NCBI RefSeq assembly: GCF_900604355.1
Contig: NZ_UWOE01000001.1
Span: forward strand, 2,232,001-2,296,000
Direction of reading: 5' to 3'
DNA from: Luxibacter massiliensis
Lineage (GTDB): Bacteria > Bacillota > Clostridia > Lachnospirales > Lachnospiraceae
DNA length: 64,000 nt
The notes under the pieces: model-generated
Seen by the model: only the letters and a program-made list of their open reading frames with translations
Told to the model about the DNA's origin: nothing
Databases searched by the model: none
In this document: positions 35,378 through 43,117 of the stretch, in pieces
Layout: each line of letters starts with the position of its first letter
Numbering within the stretch: position 1 is the first letter of the stretch
Program-made: the position numbers and the translations under genes

Positions 35378-36775
35378 ATGAATAAATTTATGCGTTCTGT
35401 CCGACTAAATGAGGATGCCTGCCAGGGCTGCATCAACTGCATTAAGTACTGCCCCACCCAGGCAATCCGCGTACATAACGGAAAAGCACATATTATAGAT
35501 AAATTCTGTATAGACTGTGGCAGATGCATCCGCTACTGCCCCCATCACGCTAAAGTGCCCGCCTACGATTCCCTCAATGTGCTGAACAATTATAAGTACA
35601 CAGTCGCACTGCCTGCACCTGCCCTTTATGCGCAGTATAACAACCTGACAAATGTGGATATTGTGTTAAATGCACTCCTAAAACTGGGATTCGATGATGT
35701 GTTTGAGGTAAGTGCGGCTGCGGAGCTTGTCTCCGAGGCCTCAAGGGCATATATAAAGGCCCACAGCCAGGACGGGCCATTTATTAGCTCCGCCTGCCCT
35801 TCTGTGGTGCGGCTGATCCGTGTAAAATTCCCAGCGCTTTTGTCCCGGCTTCTGCCTCTGAAGCCACCGGTGGAGGTTGCGGCTGAGATCGCCAGGGCCA
35901 GGGCAATGGAAAAGACGGGCCTGCCGTCTGAAGATATCGGCATTATTTTTATATCCCCATGCCCTTCCAAAGTTTCCTATGCGAAGTCCCCCCTGGGCAT
36001 TGATAAAAGCAATATAGACAATGTGGTGGCCATCAAGGATGTCTATCCCCTTTTACTCCCCCATATGAACCGGGACGAGAGCCAATTAAAGCCGCTGTCC
36101 TGCTCCGGCCGCATCGGATTGGGATGGAGCAATGCAGGGGGTGAGGTTGGAGGACTTTTATTGGACAGCTATCTGGCGGCAGACGGCATTGTTAATATTT
36201 TACGTGTCCTGGAGGCCATGGAGGATGAAAAGATACATGGCCTTAAATTTATTGAACTCAGCGCATGCAGCGGCGGGTGCGTGGGCGGTACTCTTACTGT
36301 GGAAAACGCCTATGTGGCAGCCGCAAAGACAAAGAAGCTTTTAAGGTACCAGCCAGTATCCAAGAGCCATCTGTCAGCCAACCCGGAAATCCAGGATATA
36401 TATTGGGATGACGACGTAGAATATGAGCCAGTGTTCAGGCTTGGGGATACTTTCAAGGAAAGCCTGGAGATGATGAGCACAGTGGAGGAGCTGACAAAGA
36501 AGTTTCCCGGGCTTGACTGTGGTTCCTGCGGGGCCCCCACCTGCCAGACACTTGCGGAGGATATTGTCAGAGGCGCCGCCACAAGCAATGACTGCATCTA
36601 TGTACTTCGGGGGAATATAGCCAGCCTGTCCAAAGAAATCGATTTTCTCTCCAAGGCGTCTAATCTTTCCTGCGACTATACAGACGAGAGCACGAAACTG
36701 CTCCACGAGTACATCCACAAACTTACGGCAGAGCTGGATGCCTTTGGAGTCCCAAATCAGCAAAAAGAAAAGTAA
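35378..36775 (+). CDS. Divergent H-cluster (putative sensory) [FeFe]-hydrogenase-like protein
   Basis: About 465 residues, group D/HydS-like. Two ferredoxin clusters (CQGCINCIKYCP, CIDCGRCIRYCP) precede an H-cluster domain with altered loops: L1 SSACPSVVRLI (the proton-relay Cys is Ala, the ligand Cys kept), L2 ISPCPSKVSYA, L3 ELSACSGGCVGG. A four-Cys FeS domain follows (DCGSCGAPTC, then NDC), and the C-terminal ~60 residues look coiled. ATG at 35378 has AAAGGAG 6 bases upstream. Loss of the relay Cys argues against fast catalysis and for sensing (known for T. maritima HydS; inferred here). It has no PAS domain, unlike the copy at 23.2 kb. Confidence 0.88.
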   Translation: MNKFMRSVRLNEDACQGCINCIKYCPTQAIRVHNGKAHIIDKFCIDCGRCIRYCPHHAKVPAYDSLNVLNNYKYTVALPAPALYAQYNNLTNVDIVLNALLKLGFDDVFEVSAAAELVSEASRAYIKAHSQDGPFISSACPSVVRLIRVKFPALLSRLLPLKPPVEVAAEIARARAMEKTGLPSEDIGIIFISPCPSKVSYAKSPLGIDKSNIDNVVAIKDVYPLLLPHMNRDESQLKPLSCSGRIGLGWSNAGGEVGGLLLDSYLAADGIVNILRVLEAMEDEKIHGLKFIELSACSGGCVGGTLTVENAYVAAAKTKKLLRYQPVSKSHLSANPEIQDIYWDDDVEYEPVFRLGDTFKESLEMMSTVEELTKKFPGLDCGSCGAPTCQTLAEDIVRGAATSNDCIYVLRGNIASLSKEIDFLSKASNLSCDYTDESTKLLHEYIHKLTAELDAFGVPNQQKEK

Positions 36776-36830
36776 CATGCGGCTATAGGGCCAGATGGTA
36801 TTCGCCCTTTAGAGTGTAAAAATATCTATA

Positions 36831-36858
36831 CTTATTGGACTGCTAATGTTCAATAAGG
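36831..36858. repeat. CTTATTGGAC dispersed palindrome next to IS
   Basis: Arms CTTATTGGAC and GTTCAATAAG flank TGCTAAT. Nearly identical to the element at 53427. No T-run follows, so it is not a simple terminator. The IS110-type left end begins about 25 bases downstream. Confidence 0.8.
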
Positions 36859-36975
36859 CATAATAGCATTCCTATAGAGAATGAAATTTGAACTTTGACA
36901 AAATAAAATCTCCCCGTATGATGTATATGAGTTTAGCGACTTAATACATCAGAATACAAAGGAGATTTTATAACA

Positions 36976-38277
36976 ATGAAAGTAAAGTATGAAGACCGCC
37001 TGAAACAGAAACTACTCGCAATCAAAACAAATACCCTTATAGTTGGCGTGGATATCGCCAAAAACTATCAGTGGGCAAGGTTTGTTGATTTCAGAGGCAT
37101 TGAGTATAGCCATGCCTTGAAATTCAAAAACAGTAAAAGCGGCTTTGAGACTATATTAACAAGGATCCGCCAGATATGCAAGGAGGAAAATTTTGCAGAG
37201 GCTGTCGTTGGAATGGAACCCACCGGACATTACTGGAAAGCATTCGCGAACTGGCTTAATAAGCAGGAGGGGATCAGGGTCGTCCTCGTCAATCCGTATG
37301 CGACAAAACAGGCAAAGGAGCTTGATGATAACAGCCAGACAAAGTCGGATAAGAAGGATGCGCTGACGATTGGGAAGCTGGTGAAGGACGGGAGATATTT
37401 TGAACTGTACCTGCCCCATGATATTTATGCCGAACTGAGAGTGCTGTCCACGACCAGAACCGGATTAAATAAGCGTAAAAGTGCATTGAAGAATACAGTT
37501 ACGGCGGTACTGGATGAGTTTTTCCCGGAGTATACAGAAGTGTTCAAATGCCCGCTTACGGGGAAAGCATCGAGGCAGATATTAAAGGTATGCCCATTTC
37601 CTAAATTCATTCTTGAGCTAAGTGTAGACGGGGTTACAGCAGAGATAAAGAAAGCGGTAAAGAAAACCGTTGGACGCAGGAAAGCAGAACAGCTTGTAGA
37701 AGCCGCAAAAGATTCCATCGGCGTAGATTATGGGGAAGAAGCTGCCATGCTGAAACTGAGCCTGACGCTGGAAGAACTGGGGCTTTTGGAGAAACAGACA
37801 GAAGAACTGGAAGGAAAAATGGCAGAAATGTTAGAGAAGACCGAGTATGCAGGATTCTTATTAAGTATAAAGGGAATCGGCGTGGTAACACTGGCGGCGT
37901 GTCTTGGGGAGCTTGGCGACCCGACTCGTTTTGAAAACCCGCGTCAGATGAGCCGTATGGCAGGGTATAACCTTGTGGAGGACAGCTCAGGAAAGAACAA
38001 GAGCGGGACAAAGATATCCAAACGAGGGAGGAAAAACCTGCGGAGTGTGCTGTATCAGATGGCACTGACAATGGTTGCTGCAAATGATGAGATGAAACAG
38101 TTATACCATTACCTGAAAACGAGGGAGAAAGATCCGCTGAAAAAGATGCAGGCATTGATCGTAGTCAGCAAAAAGATACTGACGCTGATCCACACGCTTG
38201 CCAAGAAAAAGGAAAACTACGACCCGAAAAAAGTATTCGGATATGTCCGCAGGGAACAGCTTAAAGCAGCTGCCTGA
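36976..38277 (+). CDS. IS110-family DEDD transposase
   Basis: A 433-residue recombinase moving the element without DDE chemistry. The N-terminal DEDD RuvC-like domain shows VGVDIAKNYQWARF (D), VVGMEPTGHYW (E) and TKSDKKDALTIGKL (DD). A coiled-coil linker leads to the C-terminal domain with SIKGIGVVTLAACLGELGD and the serine region EDSSGKNKSGTKISKRG. Full length, no frameshift, so it is probably active. A ribosome site (AAGGAG) lies upstream. Confidence 0.97.
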   Translation: MKVKYEDRLKQKLLAIKTNTLIVGVDIAKNYQWARFVDFRGIEYSHALKFKNSKSGFETILTRIRQICKEENFAEAVVGMEPTGHYWKAFANWLNKQEGIRVVLVNPYATKQAKELDDNSQTKSDKKDALTIGKLVKDGRYFELYLPHDIYAELRVLSTTRTGLNKRKSALKNTVTAVLDEFFPEYTEVFKCPLTGKASRQILKVCPFPKFILELSVDGVTAEIKKAVKKTVGRRKAEQLVEAAKDSIGVDYGEEAAMLKLSLTLEELGLLEKQTEELEGKMAEMLEKTEYAGFLLSIKGIGVVTLAACLGELGDPTRFENPRQMSRMAGYNLVEDSSGKNKSGTKISKRGRKNLRSVLYQMALTMVAANDEMKQLYHYLKTREKDPLKKMQALIVVSKKILTLIHTLAKKKENYDPKKVFGYVRREQLKAAA

Positions 38278-38526
38278 GAAGAAAGAGAGCCGGTAATGGC
38301 ACGGGGACAAGGAGGGATCCTCCATCAGCCCAAAGAGGCAGCATGATAGCACAAGTCTGCCCCGTGCCTTTATCCATAAAGCAGAAGGAAGGAATGTCAG
38401 GGCAAAGACCCAGCGAGAACTGGTAGGGTAAGTGTATGGATATAGATCGGCAGAAGAAAGAACATCAGTCATTCCATCCATTTATGGATGATGATATAAA
38501 ACTTTAAAATATATCGGGAGATATAT
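38278..38526 (+). ncRNA. Candidate bridge/seek RNA at the IS right end
   Basis: A 249-base noncoding stretch between the transposase and the right repeat. It contains a perfect 9-bp stem GGCACGGGG (38298-38306) with CCCCGTGCC (38360-38368), enclosing a smaller hairpin GGAGGGATCCTCC. IS1111-group elements carry their guide RNA here. Boundaries and guide sequences cannot be set by eye. Confidence 0.6.
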
Positions 38527-38564
38527 TGACAAATTTCAAATATTGAGGTAGGAGGATGGTACAG

Positions 38565-38897
38565 ATGAAGCTTCAGAATATTTTAGATTTGCCCGACTGC
38601 CAGGTCCTGGTAAAAGGAGATCCCGAGCGGACTCTCTCCCGGGTGTTTTGCTGTGACCTGCTCAGTATCGCCATGGGAAAGGCGCCGGCTGACGGTGTAT
38701 GGGTGACGGTCATGGGGAATAAAAACACACTGGCCGTGGCCTCCCTCGCTGATGTGGCGTGTATTATACTGGCAGAGGGCGTGACCCTGGACGGGGGCAC
38801 CCTCGCGCAGGCAGAAAAAGAAAAGATCGCCATCATGTATACCCAGCTGCCTGTCTTTGACACAGCCCTGGCAGTGTACCAGGCAGGTCTTTCATGA
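38565..38897 (+). CDS. DRTGG-domain protein (copy 2)
   Basis: A 110-residue paralogue of the DRTGG protein at 34567, with the matching core GVWVTVMGNKNTLAVASLAD followed by VACIILAEGVTLDGG. ATG at 38565 lies 9 bases after AGGAGG; the ATG at 38556 directly abuts that site. Its stop overlaps the PHP start (ATGA). It was probably in the same operon as the H-cluster gene before the IS110 insertion, and may now depend on a promoter in or beyond the IS end. Confidence 0.8.
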   Translation: MKLQNILDLPDCQVLVKGDPERTLSRVFCCDLLSIAMGKAPADGVWVTVMGNKNTLAVASLADVACIILAEGVTLDGGTLAQAEKEKIAIMYTQLPVFDTALAVYQAGLS

Positions 38898-39613
38898 CTC
38901 CCCTGTATTATGACCTCCACCTTCATTCCTGCCTTTCCCCTTGCGGAGATGAGGATATGACCCCCGCAAATATTGTGGGAATGGCAGCAATAAAGGGACT
39001 GGATGTCATTGCCCTGACAGACCACAACAGCTGCAAAAACTGCCCGGCCGCCCTTTACCACGGGCAGAATTATGGAGTTACCGTCATCCCCGGCATGGAA
39101 CTGTGTACTGCCGAGGAGGTTCATGTGATCTGCCTGTTTCCAAGTCTTTTTGATGCACTTTCCTTCGATGCCTATGTATACGGGCATATGCTGCCTGTCA
39201 AAAACAAAGAAGAGATTTTTGGCAGGCAATTAATTATGAATGAAGCTGATGAGATAACCGGTACAGTGGAAAACCTGCTTATAAGCGCCACGGATATTTC
39301 TTTTGACACTGTATTTTCCCTGGCCGCGGACCACCGCGGGATAGCTTATCCCGCCCATGTAGATAAATCCTCCACCAGCCTTTTGTCCAACCTGGGGTTT
39401 GTCCCTCCGGACAGTACTTTCACATGCGCAGAGTTCCACGACTTAAAAAATCTCCACCGCATACAAAAAGAGCATCCTTACTTCTCAGACTGTAACATCA
39501 TAAGCAGCTCGGATGCCCATTATCTGGAAGATATCCAGGAACCTGGCTATCAGATTCTTTCTAAATCCAGACAAATTGAAGATATATTATATGCAATTCA
39601 GAAAACGGTTTGA
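38894..39613 (+). CDS. PHP-domain phosphoesterase
   Basis: A 239-residue metal-dependent phosphoesterase-type protein. PHP motifs: DLHLHSCLSPCGDEDM, ALTDHNSCKN, PGMELCTAEEVHVI, AYPAHVDKSS and SSDAHYLEDI, with the metal-binding His/Asp/Glu residues intact. PHP proteins of this kind recur next to DRTGG and H-cluster genes in Clostridia; the substrate is unknown. Overlaps the DRTGG gene by 4 bases. Confidence 0.9.
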   Translation: MTPLYYDLHLHSCLSPCGDEDMTPANIVGMAAIKGLDVIALTDHNSCKNCPAALYHGQNYGVTVIPGMELCTAEEVHVICLFPSLFDALSFDAYVYGHMLPVKNKEEIFGRQLIMNEADEITGTVENLLISATDISFDTVFSLAADHRGIAYPAHVDKSSTSLLSNLGFVPPDSTFTCAEFHDLKNLHRIQKEHPYFSDCNIISSSDAHYLEDIQEPGYQILSKSRQIEDILYAIQKTV

Positions 39614-39672
39614 AAAGGGGACAGACCCTTTTGCAAAAGGGACAGACCCCTTTGCAGAAGGGACAGACCCCC
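39614..39672. repeat. GGGACAGACCC repeat, three units
   Basis: GGGGACAGACCC, GGGACAGACCCC and GGGACAGACCCC are separated by TTTTGCAAAA and TTTGCAGAA, a period of 20-21 bases. The array fills the gap between two convergent genes and reaches the stop codon of the reductase gene. Confidence 0.85.
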
Positions 39673-40208
39673 TACCACTCCCCTCTTCCCATCTCGTACG
39701 CCATTCTGGGGTACTGTGATTCTTCTATGTCGCTGCGGACGCCGCATCCTGCTGCCAGAATCCGGCCTGCATCTTCCCACTCCAGATATTCAACAATTGC
39801 CTCATAGCTATGTTCTAAAGCCTTCATGGCTTCAGGGCCGTCATAGGCTGTGGCCATCAGTACAGCTTTCTTTTTGCTTTTCTGCAGCCTGTCATTTTCT
39901 GCATAAAAGCGGTCGATCACTGTTTTTAGCTGTGCAGATATGCCAAAATAATACAGCGGCGTGACAAAAACTACCAAATCTGACTCCAACAGAACTGGAT
40001 TTAATTTTTCCATGGAATCTTTCTGGATACACGCTCCTCCATCCCGGCATTTATCACAGCCAAGGCAGGGGCCTACCTTCTCAAATGCTGCGTCGAACCG
40101 AAAAACTTCATGTCCTGCCTCCCCGGCGCCCCTTATAAATTCATCGGCCAAAAGGGCGGACGTCCCTCTCCTGTGGGGACTTCCTGTAATAACTGTGATT
40201 TTCATCAT
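39672..40208 (-). CDS. NADPH-dependent FMN reductase / flavodoxin-like iron-sulfur flavoprotein
   Basis: A flavoprotein of about 178 residues: MKITVITGSPHRRGTSALLA binds the FMN phosphate, and CLGCDKCRDGGAC suggests an iron-sulfur site typical of Isf-like flavoproteins of anaerobes. TPLYYFGISAQLKTVIDRFY is the conserved isoalloxazine region. ATG at 40208 follows GGAGGAGACC (40205 also possible). Likely an electron-transfer or quinone/nitro reductase; the partner is unknown. Confidence 0.85.
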   Translation of the reverse strand: MMKITVITGSPHRRGTSALLADEFIRGAGEAGHEVFRFDAAFEKVGPCLGCDKCRDGGACIQKDSMEKLNPVLLESDLVVFVTPLYYFGISAQLKTVIDRFYAENDRLQKSKKKAVLMATAYDGPEAMKALEHSYEAIVEYLEWEDAGRILAAGCGVRSDIEESQYPRMAYEMGRGEW

Positions 40209-40293
40209 GGTCTCCTCCAGTATAGTCAGAACGTGCCAGATTATCCAGACACCTAAATGTTCTGGCACGCTCCCTTGTTATATATCCTCTATC

Positions 40294-41460
40294 TTAAAGG
40301 CACATCTCAAATATCTTCTCAATATCGCCCTGATTTAAAGCCTTGAAACCCTGCAGAACGCCATGGCCGCAGGCCTTTGCCGCCATAACCGGAAAATCTT
40401 CCCTGCAAATCCCCACCTCAGTGAAAGTACTTTTTAATCCCAATGTCCCGAACAAGAAATCAGACAGCATTTCAATACTCTTCTTCGCCACCTCCATAGG
40501 ATTCAAGGAAGCATCTATCCCAAAGACATTTGTTCCAAACTGATAATATTTTGACACCGTTGTCTCGTCCAAGCAGTACTCCAGCCAGCGGGGAGCCAAA
40601 ATAGCAAGTCCCAGTCCATGGGTAATATCATAAATTGCGGAAAGCTCATGTTCCATTGGATGGCAGCTCCACTCCTGCTGTTTCCCTCCATTAATAAACC
40701 CATTGATGGCCCAGGAGGATGTCCACATCAGGTTTGCACGCGCTTCATAGTTTTTCGGCTCTTTCATCGCAACAGGTGCGTATTTTATAATGGTCTTCAT
40801 CATGCCTTCCATAAAGCAGTCCAGCATATAAAGATCCTGCTCCATATTAAAATAAACTTCCATAATATGGTTCAGCATATCTGCTGCGCCGCAGGCAGTC
40901 TGATAAGGACTGACCGTATATGTATCCACAGGATTCAAAAATGACACTTTTGGCAGCAGCACAGGCTCCATGCGCCCTATCTTATCTTTCGTCTCAGGAT
41001 TTGAAATAACGCCCCCGCAGTCCATTTCCGAGCCTGTTGCGGATAATGTTAGGACTGTCAAAACCGGCAGCGCCTTTTCTATAGGCGCCCACTCAGAAAA
41101 GAATTCCCATGGGTCGAAATCTACACAGGCGCCTGCCGCCATATATTTAGTGGCGTCCAGTGTGGAACCGCCCCCTACCGCCAGTAATACGTCAATCTTT
41201 TCCTTTTTACAGATCTGTGCCCCTTCCCGCACAGAATCTATCCTCGGATTAGGTTCTATGCCTGAAAGTTCAAATAAAGCCAGTCCTGCTTTCTTAATTT
41301 CGGATGTCACTGCATCATACAAGCCTGTTTTTTTAATTGAACCCCCGCCGTAAGTCAAAAGGACACGGCTCCCATACTTGGACAGTTCCTCCCCGAGATG
41401 GCCCAGCTGGTTTTCTCCAAAATACACTTTTACAGGAATATCATAAATAAAGCTATTCAT
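40294..41460 (-). CDS. Iron-containing alcohol dehydrogenase (copy 1, BdhA/YqhD-like)
   Basis: Group III alcohol dehydrogenase, probably NAD(P)H-dependent, about 388 residues. Cofactor motifs LTYGGGSIKKTGLYD and LLAVGGGSTLDATK, and metal ligands in AADMLNHIMEVYF (Asp, His) and MEHELSAIYDITHGLGLA (His, His). ATG at 41460 lies 8 bases after AAGGAGGAG. A closely similar paralogue is at 57371. It may reduce aldehydes formed in fermentation. Confidence 0.93.
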   Translation of the reverse strand: MNSFIYDIPVKVYFGENQLGHLGEELSKYGSRVLLTYGGGSIKKTGLYDAVTSEIKKAGLALFELSGIEPNPRIDSVREGAQICKKEKIDVLLAVGGGSTLDATKYMAAGACVDFDPWEFFSEWAPIEKALPVLTVLTLSATGSEMDCGGVISNPETKDKIGRMEPVLLPKVSFLNPVDTYTVSPYQTACGAADMLNHIMEVYFNMEQDLYMLDCFMEGMMKTIIKYAPVAMKEPKNYEARANLMWTSSWAINGFINGGKQQEWSCHPMEHELSAIYDITHGLGLAILAPRWLEYCLDETTVSKYYQFGTNVFGIDASLNPMEVAKKSIEMLSDFLFGTLGLKSTFTEVGICREDFPVMAAKACGHGVLQGFKALNQGDIEKIFEMCL

Positions 41461-41734
41461 AGTCAAAACTCCTCCTTACATTCAGTACCATCCTGCGCAT
41501 AAAACTCCCTTGCCGCTGGATGTGCATCCAAATTTTTATTGACATGCACCACACAGGAATTATTGCAGGAAAATTCAAACGCAGTCTGGCACAATGGACA
41601 TGAATCAACACTTTTAAGTTACTATTCATATGATAATACATAAACCTGGCTTCAGGTCAAGATTTTTTTGGAATTTATTGGTTATTTATTAAATAATCCA
41701 GCAGGACTGCCAGTGATATCTTATGAACTAATAC
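41461..41734. other. Gap with no recognised feature
   Basis: The 274 bases between the alcohol dehydrogenase and the PanE-like gene hold no supported gene, clear terminator or repeat. Confidence 0.4.
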
Positions 41735-42661
41735 TTAAAACATCCCTTCGTTTTTCTCCTCAAGTACTCTTATAGCCTGAAGAAACATCCTGCACACTGG
41801 AGTCTCAATCCCAAGCTCATGCCCCATCCTGACCATGCTTCCTGCAAACATATCTATTTCCGTCTTTCTTCCAGCCTCCAAGTCCTGCAATGTAGAAGGT
41901 TTATTCCCGAAAGGAATCTTCATGATGGTATCGTACTGCCTTTCCATCTGGCCATCTGTAATAATAATCCCCTTAGCTTTTGCCACTGCCTGTACTTCTC
42001 TCATGGCGGCCATCCTGATTTGATTGGCAGGTTCGCTTCTCTGAAAAGCCCCAAAAGGAATGCCCAGAAGTGCGCAAGTCAGGTTTTCCCCCACATTGCA
42101 CATATATTTAAACCAGAGTCCCCATATCATATCCTTCTCAACCCGGTAAGGAATATCGCAGAATTCCATCAGCTCCTTCACATCCCGGACACGGCTTGTC
42201 AAGGTCTCATTTTTTGCCTCGCCAAAATATACCTTTCCTCCCCAGGGATCATAGTCTGCCCTGCCATTTTTCATCACAATTGACATTCTCATATAAGAAT
42301 ATAAGACATGTTCCCAGCCATATGCCCCGGCTACTTGCTCTTCGCTCTCTACGCCATTCATTACACATAAAATCTGTGTATCCGGCCCCACGAATTTTCT
42401 GATATCTTGTATTGCCTGCTTAAGGCCTGTATCCTTTACCGCCATAATAATAAGATCCGTCTGTTTTCCCTCCTCAGGCGTCCGGACCACAAAGCGGTAA
42501 TTCACGCCATTTATCACCACCCCATTCTTCTGAAGCCTTTCTTTACGTTCTCCTTCTGCAATCACACAGAAATTTTCCCTGCCAAGCTTCTCCTCCAGCC
42601 TTGGCGCAAAAAACACGCCCATGGCGCCCAGGCCAATCAATGCCACATTTTTAATTTCCAT
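41735..42661 (-). CDS. Ketopantoate reductase-like (PanE/ApbA family) oxidoreductase
   Basis: A 308-residue NADPH-binding reductase. Rossmann motif VALIGLGAMGVFFAPRL at the N-terminus, then MAVKDTGLKQAI, VMNGVESEEQV and a helical C-terminal domain with KPSTLQDLEAGRKTEIDMFA, the ApbA_C signature with the conserved Lys/Ser/Glu region. It may make pantoate for CoA or act on another 2-oxo acid; no panB/C genes lie nearby. Monocistronic. Confidence 0.85.
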   Translation of the reverse strand: MEIKNVALIGLGAMGVFFAPRLEEKLGRENFCVIAEGERKERLQKNGVVINGVNYRFVVRTPEEGKQTDLIIMAVKDTGLKQAIQDIRKFVGPDTQILCVMNGVESEEQVAGAYGWEHVLYSYMRMSIVMKNGRADYDPWGGKVYFGEAKNETLTSRVRDVKELMEFCDIPYRVEKDMIWGLWFKYMCNVGENLTCALLGIPFGAFQRSEPANQIRMAAMREVQAVAKAKGIIITDGQMERQYDTIMKIPFGNKPSTLQDLEAGRKTEIDMFAGSMVRMGHELGIETPVCRMFLQAIRVLEEKNEGMF

Positions 42662-42786
42662 CTCTATAATCCGCCTTTCTTTAAAAATTCCCTTTCTCTC
42701 ATTAAGGTATACTGCATATACAATACTCCTCTATACAGATTCACCCTCCGGGGATATGTGCAAATACAAATAAATGCCTAAAGTAT

Positions 42787-43060
42787 TTACATCCTACACA
42801 GGCAGTATAACACATTTTTCCATGGCTGAGGGCAACATTCACCTGCAAAAGAAAAAAGCCTTCCTAAAAGGCACACCCATAAGGAAGTATCGGTGTAGTA
42901 GCGGACTTTTAGATAATCGCGCCCCATGGGGGACATATCCTTGACGATAACCGTCTTAACTGTTCCAACTTCCGCAAGACGTATCATCTCATTCCAGCCA
43001 GGCCTGTCAAACATCACACCGGAAACACCGCCGTCAATGAAAATGCAGGATTAGGAAACC
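42787..43060 (-). pseudogene. Serine recombinase (resolvase) fragment
   Basis: A fragment of a transposon-type serine recombinase catalytic domain. The frame can be read back to about 43060 as IDGGVSGVMFDRPGWNEMIR, then VGTVKTVIVKDMSPMGRDYLKV, the region just before the active arm in Tn-type recombinases. After this the reading departs from the family and ends, and no N-terminal catalytic Ser region or zinc ribbon is present. A relic that points to past mobile-element activity in this region. Confidence 0.75.
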
Positions 43061-43117
43061 ACCATCACTCTGCACACCTGTATCTTAAATGAGTAAATAT
43101 CAATTTTGATCCATCGC

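Larger units (their letters stand above)
36886..38541 (+). mobile_element. IS110/IS1111-type insertion sequence
   Basis: Subterminal inverted repeats ATTTGAACTTTGACA (36886-36900) and TGACAAATTTCAAAT (38527-38541) match at 13 of 15 positions and bracket one DEDD transposase gene. A long structured noncoding end follows the gene, as in the IS1111 group, where the repeats lie a few bases inside the true ends. No target duplication is obvious. The element splits an H-cluster/DRTGG/PHP gene cluster. Confidence 0.85.

Noticed and set aside
36831..36858. Rho-independent terminator of the H-cluster gene
   Set aside because: The stem is AT-rich and no T-run follows; the same element appears in other intergenic places.
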